Assembly: GCF_026914185.1 (NCBI RefSeq)
Contig: NC_070567.1
Span: 5,730,001 to 5,794,000 of the forward strand
DNA from: Puccinia triticina
Taxonomy: Eukaryota > Basidiomycota > Pucciniomycetes > Pucciniales > Pucciniaceae
Length of the DNA stretch: 64,000 nt
Direction of reading: 5' to 3'
In this document: piece by piece, positions 35,872 through 46,916 of the stretch
How the letters are laid out: every line of letters starts with the position of its first letter
Numbering within the stretch: the first letter of the stretch is position 1
Position numbers and translations under genes: made by a program
Notes under the pieces: generated by a model
Seen by the model: the letters and a program-made list of their open reading frames with translations, nothing else
The model's database searches: none
What the model was told of the DNA's origin: nothing

Positions 35872-37620
35872 GAAGCCGACTGGGACATTGAACTGGAAGA
35901 CAATATTGAACATAAGTCCTCAACTGAAGAACCTGAAGACGAAGATGACCCAGAGACAAGTTCAGAAACCGATGATGACAATGTTGCCTCGGGACTGAAT
36001 CCTACCCTCACAATCACTCGAACCCTCAGAGACCGTACTTCTCGCGTTAAACCGTCAAAATACTCCTATTTGGCAACTGATCCAAGCTCCTACAAGAATG
36101 CGATGAAGTCGAGCAAAAGAGAGAAGTGGGCTGAAGCATTGAATGAAGAACTGTCCAATATTGAGCATCATGAGGTCTGGGAAGACATGTTCGATGTTCC
36201 CAACTCTTTCTTGCGTACTCTTTGGATTTTCAAGACCAAGCCGGCTACCCTATCAGCAAACGAACGAAAGAAAGCCAGATTGTGTATTCAAGGTTTTCTT
36301 CAAAAGGAAGGCGAAGATTATGGGGATACATTCGCTCCCACGGGTAAATTCACCACCCTTCTGGTAGTTCTTATGTTTGCTGTGGACAAAAATCTACCTA
36401 TCAGACAATTCGACGTAAAAAGTGCTTTTCTCTACGCGCCTCTAAAGGAGGAACTGTACATCAAAACACCTGAAGGTTCAACCCGCAAAGCACCCTATCT
36501 CAAGTTAAAGAAATCACTCTACGGTCTGAAGAAAGCTCTGGCGAATTGGTACAAGACGCTTACCTCGTGGTTTGTTTAAATCGATTACAAACAATCATCA
36601 TCGGATCCCTGTCTTTTTATTCACAACAGCAAAATTTCCTACATATTCTTTCATGTTGATGATCTCATAGTCGTTGGGAATGTTGAAATATTCGAAAAGC
36701 TTTTTCTGAAACGTTTTCCAAACTCGTCCGCTCACGATCCGGACACTTTGCTAGGCATGGATGTTGAAATCTCAAGCAATTCGATATCACTAGGTCAAGA
36801 GAAACTAATTGATAAGGGTCTCAAGATGCTCGGACTGTCCGAATGCAGGGCTGTTAACACTCCTCTTTCGGTGGCGGTTCAGTTGAAACCTGCAACTCAA
36901 GAGGAAAAGGATGAATTCTCAAAACTAGGCATCAATTACCGTACTTTCACCGGAATTCTCAACTATCTCTCGTGCCGGACGCGACCGGATCTAGCTCCTG
37001 CAGTCTCCATTTTATCCAGTTTCAACAACGAACCAGGCATCACTCACTGGAAGGAAGTAATGCATTGCTGGAAATACGTGAAGGGCACACGAGAACTTCA
37101 TCTTACACTGAGACCGGATCCTGACCAGTCGACCTCTTTGAAACATTTCACCGATGCTACATGGGCCAATGATCTAGAGACCCGTTTATCAAGAAGCGGC
37201 TCAATTTGCTTCTGGAAAAACTGTCCCATCGCCTGGAACAGCAAAAGGCAACGGAATATTACGCTATCCTCAACTGAGGCCGAACTCAATGCTCTAGCCG
37301 ACGGGGTACAAGAAAATCAATGGATCAAGTTTCTTGTTGAAGAACTGTGGAGCGAAAAACTGGAACCGACAAATTTTCACATAGATAATCAAGGTCTAGC
37401 CGAAAAACTCAAGAATTTTGGGTCAAACTCAAAGACGAAACACCTAGATATCAAGATGAAATGGCTGAGGGACCTAAAAAGCAAAAATGAAATTACCGTC
37501 ACTCTCATTCCTTCAGAAAATATGATAGCCGACACTCTCACAAAAGCAAGTAGCGCCAATTCACTCAAGAGACTCCGTTAAAAATGTTTCTTGGTTCATT
37601 ACTCACCAAGTTGAGGGGGG

Positions 37621-38339
37621 TGTTGAAACTCGAGCGCACTCTGCTGCGCATCTCAAGCGCCTTGGGCGCACTCACTGCTGTCTGTCAACATCATCAAATC
37701 TAACCTATCCGGACTCATCTCAACACATCGCTCCTCTCCCACTCTTTCCATCGGTATCGACCTCAAGCATCGATCTTAACTCAAATCGTCTCTTTCCATC
37801 GATCCGATCTACACTCCGCTTGAACTCTCTCGACTCAGATCTAGTCTTCCGTCAACATCAACGTCAACGTCTCCTGCTCGCGACCTCAAGCTCCGTGAAG
37901 CCTTAACTTGGACAGCCGTACTGGCTTCCAACTTGGTGAGAAATGCACCTCCGCATTTCTAATCTCTTGTCGATATGGCTCCTCCGATCCTCAATGCTAA
38001 CTTCTTCTTCTTTCTCAGTTCCTGTCCTAGATCTAGTCCTTATTTCTTCCCATTCCTTCTCTATAAAGATTGTTGCCTATTCTCCTAGGGTTTGTTTCTT
38101 GTCTCTCTTCAACTTCTCCTCAATTCTCTCGTCGACTAACATCTACATCACCTCCTCACAGTTATCACAGTCTTATTGTCCTATCTCCGTCGTTGTCCTC
38201 ATTTCTTATAGCCTCTATTGTCACAGGGTTGGTTTATCTTCATCTTTATCTTCTCATCTTATTGTTATCCCTTGTTCTTACACTATTCTTTCTAGTTCTG
38301 GTTTTGGTTTATAGTAATAAAAACAGTCAAGGTCCTTTA
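37621..38339 (+). repeat. 3' LTR of copia C
   Basis: It is the same length as the 5' LTR, with roughly eight substitutions (for example TCTCAAGCG for TCTCGAGCG). It is followed by the TGTAG duplication. Confidence 0.9.
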
Positions 38340-38344
38340 TGTAG

Positions 38345-39064
38345 TGATAGTGGAGGTGTATCAAAAGATAGCCTACTTTGAGCAGGTGGCTTAAGGGGTT
38401 ATGGTGATGTAGCTGATGAGTAAGTGTTGTAATGAGGTTGTAATTTGTATGTAAGGGTTTTAAAACCACAATATAGAGTGGGGCTAATACTGTAGAGTGA
38501 GCAAGTGTTGTACTGTTATGGGGTAAGCTGAGTGCAAGTAGTTTGCTGAGAGAAATTACAACTGGGGGGAGGAGAGCCTCCTTAAATAGAAAAGAGCGAG
38601 ATATTTTAGCTCCAGGGGAACAAGAGAATGAGGGTTTTTAGCTGCCCTGAAAGCTACAATGAGGTATTTTGGCTGGTGGTTGACAGGTCACATGAGGTCA
38701 TGATGTCATATGAGGGAATTTAGCTAGTGAGAGATAGGAGGTGAGATGTTTTAGCTGGCCTGGCCTGTCAACTGATGTCATCTGCAAGCTGCATGAGGGG
38801 TTTTTGCTATCTTGACACCTGCATGATGTCATCTGTCAACTGTCAGACTGCAGCCCCTATTACACTAGTCTACATGCACCTGCATAAGAATGGACTGCAT
38901 AAGCCTGCATCAAGTGTGCATAACACTGCATGACATGTGCATAGCACAATGTAATGAGTGCAGCTGATGAGGTAAAGTGTATGTAAAGGTTTAGATAAGC
39001 TGTCAGGGTGGTCCATGTAACTGATTACATGTCCTGGGTAAGTGTGGTTCATGTAACGGATTAC
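38345..39064. other. Right part of the split old LTR-like repeat
   Basis: The sequence resumes the minus-oriented LTR-like repeat (GAGGAGAGCCTCCTTAAATA, TTTTAGCTCCAGGG) seen at 24566-25182. Further on, short motifs such as CATGTAACTGATTACATG recur. It carries no gene. Gypsy-2 interrupts it at 39065. Confidence 0.45.
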
Positions 39065-39076
39065 TGTGAGCCGCGG

Positions 39077-40109
39077 TGTGGTGGCCCCTCTCGTGGCCAG
39101 CTATTCAGGAGCATCACCGCCGCCAGCAGGATCATCAAGACTCAAGTTTATTTTCACTTCCCAAGACTCAATTTCCACGCTGGGGTGGACAGAAATCCGT
39201 CATTGGGTCCCGCGACTCAATGAAAGTTGATTAGGTAATCCGTCATTGGGTCCCGCGACTCAATGAAAGTTGATTAGGTAATCCGACATTGGGTCTTGCG
39301 ACTCAATGAAAGTTATGGTGCAGTCCCGACTCCCCAGGCCTCAAGATCTCTTCTCATCACATTTCCACCTTCAACTGGCTCCCCTATCTCTCCTTTTCCT
39401 TCTGTCCATTTTCCCATCTCCCTTCCTTCTCAGTTCCCCATGCCTCTTCAGCTTTCTTGGTCCTAACACAGCGCCTGATGTGGGTTTATTTCCTTGTTTG
39501 TTTCTGATTTCTTTCTCTTCTGTTTGTTCTGCCTGTCTTGAGTGTTTTCTGTTTTCTCTTTCCTCTTTTTATTTTCCTCCCTCTGGTTCTTTTCTTCCTG
39601 ACTCATCACGCTGTGTTTTCCTTAATTTTCCCTTGTGTTGTTTCCTTTCTTCTTTTTTATCTTGTTTGTTGTGAGTGTGTGCGCGTGTAGCGCGCGGAGG
39701 ATGTGATGAAATGTATGTGACATGTTGCCCGGAGTCCAAGTTCAGCTCGAACTTGGATGATGGGTGGCCATGGCATTCTGATCCCCGGAATACGGACCAT
39801 CACTGAGCTTATAGATCCTATCTTCAGAGTTTCGGGCTCCGCCCGCCGATCATCCTTCATCAGAGTTTTCCGGATCTTTTTCCTTCCTCTTCCTTAAGAT
39901 CACATCTCCCTTCCCCTCAAACAAAACAACCGCCGCCAAGGATCCAAACCCCCGGCGAACTTCTCAAAACCACCCAAAACCCAATAGCTATCCCTGATCC
40001 CCCCCATTTTCAGCGCTCATCACCACGGACCACCCAGCCACGAGGGCAGCCTAAACAGCACCCATCCCCTCACACGACTGCCTCCGCTTGTACGGACAGG
40101 AGTCTCTCA
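39077..40109 (+). repeat. 5' LTR of gypsy-1
   Basis: It has three 43-bp tandem units (CCGTCATTGGGTCCCGCGAC and following bases) at about 39196-39310, then a long T/C-rich region with chance open frames. Confidence 0.9.
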
Positions 40110-40111
40110 TT

Positions 40112-40161
40112 TGGTCCCCCGAGCCGGGATCGAACCAGCGACCTCAAGATTTACAGTCTCG
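40112..40161 (+). other. Extended primer-binding site: complement of the tRNA-Tyr 3' half
   Basis: Two bases after the LTR, TGGTCCCCCGAGCCGGGATC opens a standard primer site. Complementarity continues through the T arm (GATCGAACC) and variable region into the anticodon arm (GATTTACAGTCTCGC). The complement reads GAGACTGTAAATC ... GGTTCGATCC ... GGGGGACCA, i.e. tRNA-Tyr(GUA) positions about 27-76 with CCA. There is no intron, although eukaryotic tRNA-Tyr genes normally have one after the anticodon, so the source was probably mature tRNA. No 5' half follows, so it is not a tRNA gene. Confidence 0.75.
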
Positions 40162-40426
40162 CTACTGTGGTTTTGAGGCCGTTTGGCGGTTATATCTTCT
40201 TTGTTTTTTCTTCTTGACACTATCATCCATCGAAATTCCTGAGAATCTTGGCTGAAACTATTCGGCTCTTCTCCCTCCGCCACTCTCAAGTACCGACCGC
40301 ATCCGTCGCTCGCCACTCTTCTAGAGGACTAGCCCTTGTTTCATTGGATCAAGTAGTTTCAGGATCCGGCTTCTTTCTTTTTCTTGTTTTTTTTTTAGGT
40401 GTTCAGCAGCGGGGCATTAGGGGTAT

Positions 40427-40504
40427 AAAAGTAAGTCCCCTCCACTTAGTAGCACCGCCGAAGCTTCTACATTGTCAAAGCATCATTGCCACTTCGTGAG
40501 CCGC
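40427..40504 (+). repeat. Gypsy-1 internal dispersed repeat, copy 1 (leader)
   Basis: It starts AAAAGTAAGTCCCCTCC and ends TCGTGAGCCGC. TATAAAAG immediately precedes it. The AGTAAGT core matches a consensus 5' splice site. Copies 2-4 are at 43034-43119, 43463-43547 and 46726-46812. Confidence 0.8.
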
Positions 40505-40544
40505 CCCCGTTCGCCTGGCTGTTTCCAATTTCAGATCGCTTGCA

Positions 40545-42702
40545 ATGGCCGACGCAGTGGGAGATCCTCGACCCGTCAAAATGAAGAAAATAAAACCGCA
40601 AGACGGTCTGAAGTTTGACGGCTCAAACGTTGAGCGGTTTCTAGACGACTACGAGCTAGCGGCCGAGCTAGACGAAGCCTCAGATTACGACAAGGCCCGT
40701 CAAGTCGTGCGTTTCGTCGAGAATGGCGAGACGAGAGCTGTTCTCAAGACTTTGGAGGGGCATAAGCCGCCCGACTGGTCCAAACTGAAGGCAGCCATGC
40801 TCGCCTATTGGGCGGACGTGGACACGGCAGTTTTCACAGAGCGCGACGTTGCAAATCTAGTTGATAAATGGACAAAGAAGGGCGGTGTCTCCTCTGTAGC
40901 GGATTATCATGACTTCCGCAAATCGTGGGACCCTATCCAGGCCTATTTAGTCTCGAAAAATCATGTCGAATCCGAGGAAGAGCTGAAAAAGCAGTTCTAT
41001 CAGGCGTTTTCAGGGTCGCATTAGGGATCAACTGATCAAGGATAACACACTGGTGGTGACGGTCGATAACCGCGCCAGGCTCCCATCCTTCAAAACCCTC
41101 CGCAGCGCTGTAGATACTGTCATGAAGGGACAGATCTCCCTCTCCTTTGAGGATACGCGATCATCAGCTCCTGTAGCGGCTCCCTTTCAGGAGGCGAACG
41201 AAACTATGAAGAAGATGCTCTCCGATCAGCGGCCCTCGGCCGCTTCTTCGTCCCCCAAACCAGAAACATCAATGGAAGACCTCACTAAAATGTTTAAAGC
41301 ATTCGAGCAGTTCATGAAGCAAGGAGGCGCGAAGACGAGCTCATCGACGGAAAGGGGGCCGATGTTTTTTTATTACTGCCATCGAGAGAATCACGGAACC
41401 CTCCGCTGCGCCGAACTACAGAAGGATCAGGAGGCGGGTCTAGTCGAGAAGAAGGGTAATAACTTCTTCCTGCCCAACGGGGCGCTCATTTCTTTCGATC
41501 GCACTCGCCCAATCCGCCACGTAGTGGCCTCCTTTCCATCCAATCAGGCGTCAAGTTCTCGGGCTCAGTCTCCTGGGCCTCGTCCGTCATCTCACTCGGC
41601 CTCCGTGGAGTTTAAGGCCAGCTGTGGGTCTTTGGAGCAATGGTACCCCCCTGCGGTTTCATCTCAATTGTTCTCGGGTGGGTACGACTCGGAAGCGGCA
41701 GGCAGGAAGAGACATGAGGAGTCGAGGCCTTACAAAGCTCCTTTGGCTCCGCCATCCCAGGCTAAACGGCCGCTTTGCAAGCCAGCAGCTGCTCCTAGCG
41801 GTCCCACGGAGCCTGATGTAGTGGACGAGCAGGAACTTTTTGAGCGGATTATGAAAGATCCCGATCCCCAGCCCTCTCCGCCGAAGGACTCTCCAGTCAG
41901 GCCAGTCACACCGCCTAAGGGTGCGGGAGCGCAGCCGAAGGTCCGCTTCGAGCGGGACGTCTCACGGGACCACCCAGACGCGGTGGAGGGTTTCGTCAAG
42001 AAGATCTTTGAGCTTCCAGTCACGACGACAGTAGCGGAAATCTGCTCAGTCTCTCCGGCGGTATCGGATGGCGTTAAAAAATGGGTCTCGCGGCGTCGCG
42101 TGGAGGTAGGCCCAGAAGAGTTGAAGGTGCATTCGGGCACTTTGGCGGAGGGTCGCGAGTTCAGAGAATCCTCGCCGGACCCCTGTCTATACTCCTGTCC
42201 ATTAGGTTATCTAGCGTGTTTGGTCGGAGCAGGCGAGAATACGGCGTCTCCGTTGATCGACTCAGGCTCGCAGCTCAATATCATCTCAGACAGTCTGGCA
42301 AATCGTTTCAACCTCACACCGCGGGTCAATTTTAGCTCCGCGGTATATGGCATCAACAATCAGGCCTGCGAGTTGATTGGAGTCGCGGAGGACGTTCCGA
42401 TCCGGGTAGGAAAGACCATTGTGGGCAACTGCCACTTCTGGATTACCCGCCAGGAGAGTCCCTTTATCCTAGGTCGGCCTTTCTTAATGGATTTTGAGGC
42501 AACCCTTTTGTTTTCCCCCACCGCGGGGGAGAGGATCATCCTTCCCGATTCCGAGGGTAGGAACATGGAGTTCTCACTCTGCCCGGTCGAGAAGGGTCGG
42601 TGGGAGCGGGAATTTCCGGCGCATGGTCGGAAGGCAGTCTTGACTCACTGTGGGCGCATTCTGGAGTTGCCCGAGGGGGCGGAGGACCCGTCTTTTTTAT
42701 GA
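40545..42702 (+). pseudogene. Gypsy-1 gag and protease
   Basis: ATG 40545 opens gag (VERFLDDYELAAELDEASDY), which runs to TAG at 41022. The continuation (RIRDQLIKDN, VTVDNRARLP) is in the next frame. A run of three G at 41013-41015, one more than needed, explains the break. The second part carries a CCHC-like knuckle (FYYCHRENHGTLRCAEL) and the protease LIDSGSQLNIISD near 42255, then ILGRPFLMDFEA. Protease is thus in the gag frame rather than in pol. The frame ends at 42702 and overlaps pol by about 100 nt. Confidence 0.85.
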
Positions 42703-45700
42703 AGGGGGTTGGTCCACTAGCCGGCAGTTTTAATTTAGGGCCTCGCACTCTGTCAGCGGATTCAACTCGACCCCTAGAGTCCCACAGTGGTAGTTTCTTT
42801 TCAACTTGTTTTCAAACTCCGTCTTCCATTTCGTCCGCTCAAAACATCAAAGCTCAAAAACATCAGCAAAATCAAAACCCATCAAAAAAATTTGTTTCGT
42901 CGGTCTTTCAGTCTCCGTTTCCGTCTCTCTCAAAATCGCCTTCTCTCGACTTTTCAAGAAGGACCCTCCGGCCGCGCGCTGCTAGCGCGGGAGTGGATTT
43001 GCAGCATGGGCTTTCCGCGGGGGCACAAGGTACAAAAGTAAGTCCCCTCCATGGTATGCATCTCCGGGTAGATTCTACCGTCAAATCGAAAACATTACCA
43101 TTGGCCACACTCGTGAGCGACTCGCCGGACCTTTGTTTGTTTCCCAGTCCAGGCAACTCCCTTCCTCTCTCGTCTTGTCTCCGCAACAAGACTAAACTAG
43201 CCCTCGACTCTCGTCTCCGCAATGAGAATAAACTAAATTCATCCCTCGACGGTCTCCGCGAAGAGAATAAACTATTCCCCCTCCGTGAAGAGGCTAAACT
43301 ATTTACGTCTTGTGACGGCCTCCGCAATGAGGGTAAACTTCCGAGCCTCCGCGACGAGGATAAACTAAAGATCCTCTGCAATCAGGTGAAAATAGGTACT
43401 TACCGGCTGGAATGCAAGGGTGGCGTGTCGGAATTTGGTGTTTCGCGGAGGTTGGGAGACGTAGAAGTAAGTTCCTCCCATAGTTGCACCTCCGAGGGTC
43501 TCTCTGCACGTCGTAAAAACCCTACTCTAGCCACACTCGTGAGCCGCAAATCTCCTTTTGGTTTTTCGTTCTCAGAGAAGGCGGCGTTTGAAAATGGCGC
43601 GGAGCATCGGACTTGGCGTTTACTCAAGTATGGCCTCAATCACGGCGCTCAGTCAGCTCTTGTGGATGCGTGGAGGGAAGGCTCCTTTCTGTCCTTCGCC
43701 GCCAAATACAAGCCTGTGGCTCGGAAAGTCAAGCCGGTGAATCAACCCATGCCGCAAAACCTAAATCCTCCGCTTCAGCGCCCTCCTTTGTCTCGCGATC
43801 CGTACCAGAAACTGCCTCGCTCGTTGGCGGGACCTTTTGTTCCCAAAGGAAGAGTTACGGCGGAGCGGCTCTCTGTCGTCAATTTCGGGCCCGAGGGTTG
43901 GCTGTACCCGGACGAGCTGAACCTCATCAAGAATGTTCTTGCGGAGCGCAATATGGCCATCGCTTTCACTGAAGCGGAGCGAGGGTTGCTGAAGGAGTCT
44001 TACGGGCTCCCGTACATCATTCCGGTCATCGAGCACGAGCCTTGGCAGAAGCGCAAGATCCCCATCCCGGCCGCGAAGCTCAACGAGTATACCAAGCTGA
44101 TTCAAGAGCGGGTCAAGACCGGCCTATATGAGCAATCGACATCTTCTTACTCAAGCCCGGTATTCTGTGTCCTCAAGAGCAACGACAAACTGCGCATCGT
44201 CCACGATCTTCAACCATTGAACAAGGTTACGGTTAAGGACGCCGGTGTTCCCCTGGCTATCGAAGAGTTTGTAGAGTCTTTTTCTGGTCGAGCATGCTAC
44301 GGGCTTGGCGACATCATGGGCGGCTACGACGAGCGCGCGCTGGACCCTATTTCTCGCCCTCTCACGACCTTTGACACCCCTCTTGGCCGATTCCAGCTCA
44401 CACGTCTCCCTCAAGGAGCCACCAACTCTGTTGCCGTCTACCAGGCGCAGATGTTGTGGATTTTGCAGGAAGAGATCCCCGATCACGCGGGAATCTTCAT
44501 CGACGATGGGGGCATAAAAGGCCCCGCTTCTGACTACCACAACGAGTTGCTCTCTTGGCATCCCGGCATTCGTCGGTTCATTTGGGAATACGCTGAGACA
44601 TTGGAGCGAATTCTGTTCCAAATCGAGGAGTCAGGCTTGACGGTGTCCGCATCAAAACTGGCCGCCTGTGTCCCCGCGCTGGAGATAGTTGGACATGTAT
44701 TGTGTAAGGAGGGTCGGAGGATGGCGAAGAGTAAGGTCAATAAGATACTCTTGTGGCCGACTCCGAAAGACGCGACGGAGGTGCGCGGGTTCTTGGGGGT
44801 GGTAGTGTATGTCCGCCTTTTTATCCCGTCCTTATCCCAAATCTGTCTACCGCTTCGACGTCTGACGCGTAAAGACGCGGATTTTGTTTGGACTGCGGAC
44901 TGCGAGGAGGCTTTTGAGACCTTGAAGACGATAGTGGGAAAGGATATTGTGTTGGCGAAGATCGACTACGGGCCGGAAGCAGGGCTGATTAAGCTTGCCG
45001 TGGATTCGAGTTCTCATGCTGCGGGAGCCGTGCTCACACAGGCGGATTTGGAGGGCCGAGATCGGCCTGCCCTGTATGAATCTCTTCTATTTTAGGACGT
45101 GGAGTCTCGCTATTCCCAACCCAAGCTGGAGCTCTGCGGGGTGGCTAGGATACTAAAAAAGCTACAGACGGTCCTGTGGGGTCAGCACTTCGAGCTCCAG
45201 GTCGATGCGCAGTCACTCATTCAAATGATTAACGCGCCGAGTTTGCCAAACGCGCCCATGACCCGTTGGGTCGCCTTCATCCAGCTATTTTCCTTCTACA
45301 TCGTCCATCGGCCCGGCAAGGCGTTCACATTGCCCGATAGTCTTTCTAGGCGCCCTCAAGGGGATGCTGACTCCGATCCACCTCTTTCTGACTTTGACGA
45401 AGACACGCCGCACGTTCGACCTCTGCAAGCATACTCAGTCGGCTCCGACCAGTCTTATGACGGGTATCAGGAGGGTTTCTGGCGGAAGCTTGAACAGTAT
45501 CTCATGACGTTGGTTCGCCCGCCTGGCTTGAGCGCTAAGGAGTTCCAGGCGCTCAAGCGCAAATCCTCAGGTTTTTTTGTGCAGGCAAAACGGCTCATGA
45601 AACAATCCAGTCCGCTACCTCAGATTGTTGTTACCTTGTCTAGCAAGCAAGAGGAGATTTTGGAGAAGCTACACGAGGATCTTGGCCACCGTGGCGTCGC

Positions 45701-46733
45701 AGAGACCTATCATTGGATTGCGGATCGATTTTGGTGGCCGGCACTTAAGCAGGCAGTCGCGCGTTGGTGTCAAAGCTGCGAAGCCTGTCAGAAGAGAGAC
45801 GTACGGCGGCCTCTGGAGCCGCGCTATCCGACTGGAGAAGAAACGGTGTTCGGACGAGTATCGATGGACGCCGTCCACATCAAAGCGGGAGGTGCCAAGT
45901 ACTTGATCGTCGCTCAAGACGACTTTTCCGGTTGGGTGGAGGCGAAGTTTCTCAATAATCTCACCTCCGAGGCGGTCGCAACTTTCCTCCAGGAAAACTG
46001 GACTATGCGCTACGGTTTGGCGCGCTCTTACTCAACGGATGGTGGCTCCGAATTCGGCGGAGCCCTAGCGGATATGCTGCGGTCATTGCCGGGTCAGCAT
46101 CGAGTCTCTACGCCCTACTACCCCGAAGGACAGGGTATGGTTGAGCGGGGACACGGCCCTCTTAAAGCGGCGTTAGTCAAGCTGGCGGGCGAGTCGGGCA
46201 AGAACTGCCGGAAGTTCCTGCCTTTGGTCTTGTTTGCCTATCGTATTTCAACTAAGCGCACGACGGGTTATTCCCCGTATGAGCTTGTCTTTGGGCAGCG
46301 TGCGGCCCTGCCAATCGATTTGGACATTGAATCCTACCTCGGCGTCGACTGGGAAGAAGTCCGCGACACGACGGATCTCTTGGTAGCACGGTCCAAGCAG
46401 CTTGAGAGGAGCGAAGATTCTCGGCGTCTCGCGTACGAGAGGATGATGAATTCGCGTGAAGAGTCCGTTCGATACTGGCAAGAGAAGAACTTCGGGAAAT
46501 TTCGGCATCCGCTCCAGTCTGGCGACCTTGTCCTCGCCTACAACCGATCTCTAGAAGTGCAATGGGGGCAGCTTTTCGCCCACAAGTGGAACGGCCCCTA
46601 CCAAATTGTCAAGCAGGTTCAATGGGGTTCTTACGTCCTCGCGGAGCTTGATGGGACGGAGCTCAAACGCCGTTTTGCGGCGGATCAGGTCAAGCGGTAC
46701 TTTCCGCGTGGGGGCATTACTGACCAAAAGTAA
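42600..46733 (+). pseudogene. Gypsy-1 pol: reverse transcriptase, RNase H, integrase
   Basis: Pol is in the -1 frame relative to the protease frame. Residues 1-about 400 are low complexity with an LRNENKL-type repeat. Reverse transcriptase follows: RIVHDLQPLNKVTVKD, TRLPQGATNSV, and FIDD at the catalytic site (44502-44513) where YxDD is usual. The thumb region is HVLCKEGRRM, RGFLGVVVYVRLFIPS; RNase H begins LAVDSSSHAAGAVLTQ. TAG at 45093-45095 interrupts the frame; it then continues with YSQPKLELCG and DAQSLIQM. Integrase has the HHCC finger (HEDLGHRGVAETYHW ... CQSCEAC), SMDAVHIK, YSTDGGSEFGG and GMVERGHGPLK. It ends at 46733. The single nonsense codon fits CAG to TAG. Confidence 0.88.
43034..43547 (+). 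repeat. Gypsy-1 internal dispersed repeat, copies 2 and 3, with peptide repeat between
   Basis: Copies at 43034-43119 and 43463-43547 both start A(A/G)AAGTAAGT and end near ACTCGTGAGC. Between them (43170-43380) the pol frame encodes an imperfect heptapeptide: LRNKTKL, LRNENKL, LREENKL, LREEAKL, LRNEGKL, LRDEDKL. The DNA unit is close to CTCCGCAATGAGAATAAACT. Confidence 0.8.
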
Positions 46734-46812
46734 GTCCCCCTCCTTAGTATGCACCTCGGGCTCTACTGCCACCTTCGTCGTAAGCTCTACTCCAGCCACT
46801 GTCGTGAGCCGC
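46726..46812 (+). repeat. Gypsy-1 internal dispersed repeat, copy 4 (after pol)
   Basis: It starts CAAAAGTAAGTCCCCCTCC just at the pol stop and ends GTCGTGAGCCGCCC. Its middle, TTAGTATGCACCTCGG, matches copy 2 (GGTATGCATCTCCGG). Confidence 0.8.
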
Positions 46813-46916
46813 CCGCGGGGACCCCTCCTCTTTCCGCTTTCTTTAGGTTTTCCCTCTCTCTCTTGGCCGCGAATCCGTCGAAGGAGTCTGGGGACAGACT
46901 CCAAGTGGTGGGTGGA

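Larger units (their letters stand above)
27737..37581 (+). pseudogene. Copia C gag-pol, interrupted
   Basis: ATG 27737 opens gag (NLDNYTFWRIRVINFLDLCK) with a CHHC-like cluster and protease FILDSGSSAHM. TGA at 28781-28783 breaks a frame that continues to 28899, where copia-D enters. The frame resumes at 33680 (KNSFEILKNNKIV) with integrase: HKSLGHVSYH/CESC finger, HLDLIGP, HSDRGSEF, NDLAERFNRT. The fold-back element interrupts at 34658. From 35872 reverse transcriptase follows: KARLCIQGFL, QFDVKSAFLYA, TAA at 36577-36579, HVDDLIVV near 36655. RNase H (HFTDATWA, STEAELNALADG, KHLDIKMKWL) ends at 37581. Two nonsense codons and two insertions make it inactive. Confidence 0.88.
26986..38339 (+). 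mobile_element. Ty1/copia element C, full length, with two nested insertions
   Basis: The LTRs at 26986-27704 and 37621-38339 are both 719 bp and differ at fewer than about ten positions. The 5-bp duplication TGTAG flanks the element (26981-26985 and 38340-38344). A polypurine run (GAGGGGGG) precedes the 3' LTR. Copia-D (28900-33679) and a fold-back element (34658-35871) sit inside. Without them the internal region is about 3.9 kb, normal for copia. The element itself is inserted in an older LTR-like repeat. Confidence 0.93.

Noticed and set aside
39306..39674. 122-codon Ser/Phe/Leu-rich frame (repeated at 47275-47643)
   Set aside because: Chance open frame in the T/C-rich part of the gypsy-1 LTR, without start context or motif.
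40105..40200. tRNA-Tyr gene on the minus strand
   Set aside because: Only the 3' half of the tRNA is present; it lies two bases after an LTR, so it is an extended primer-binding site.
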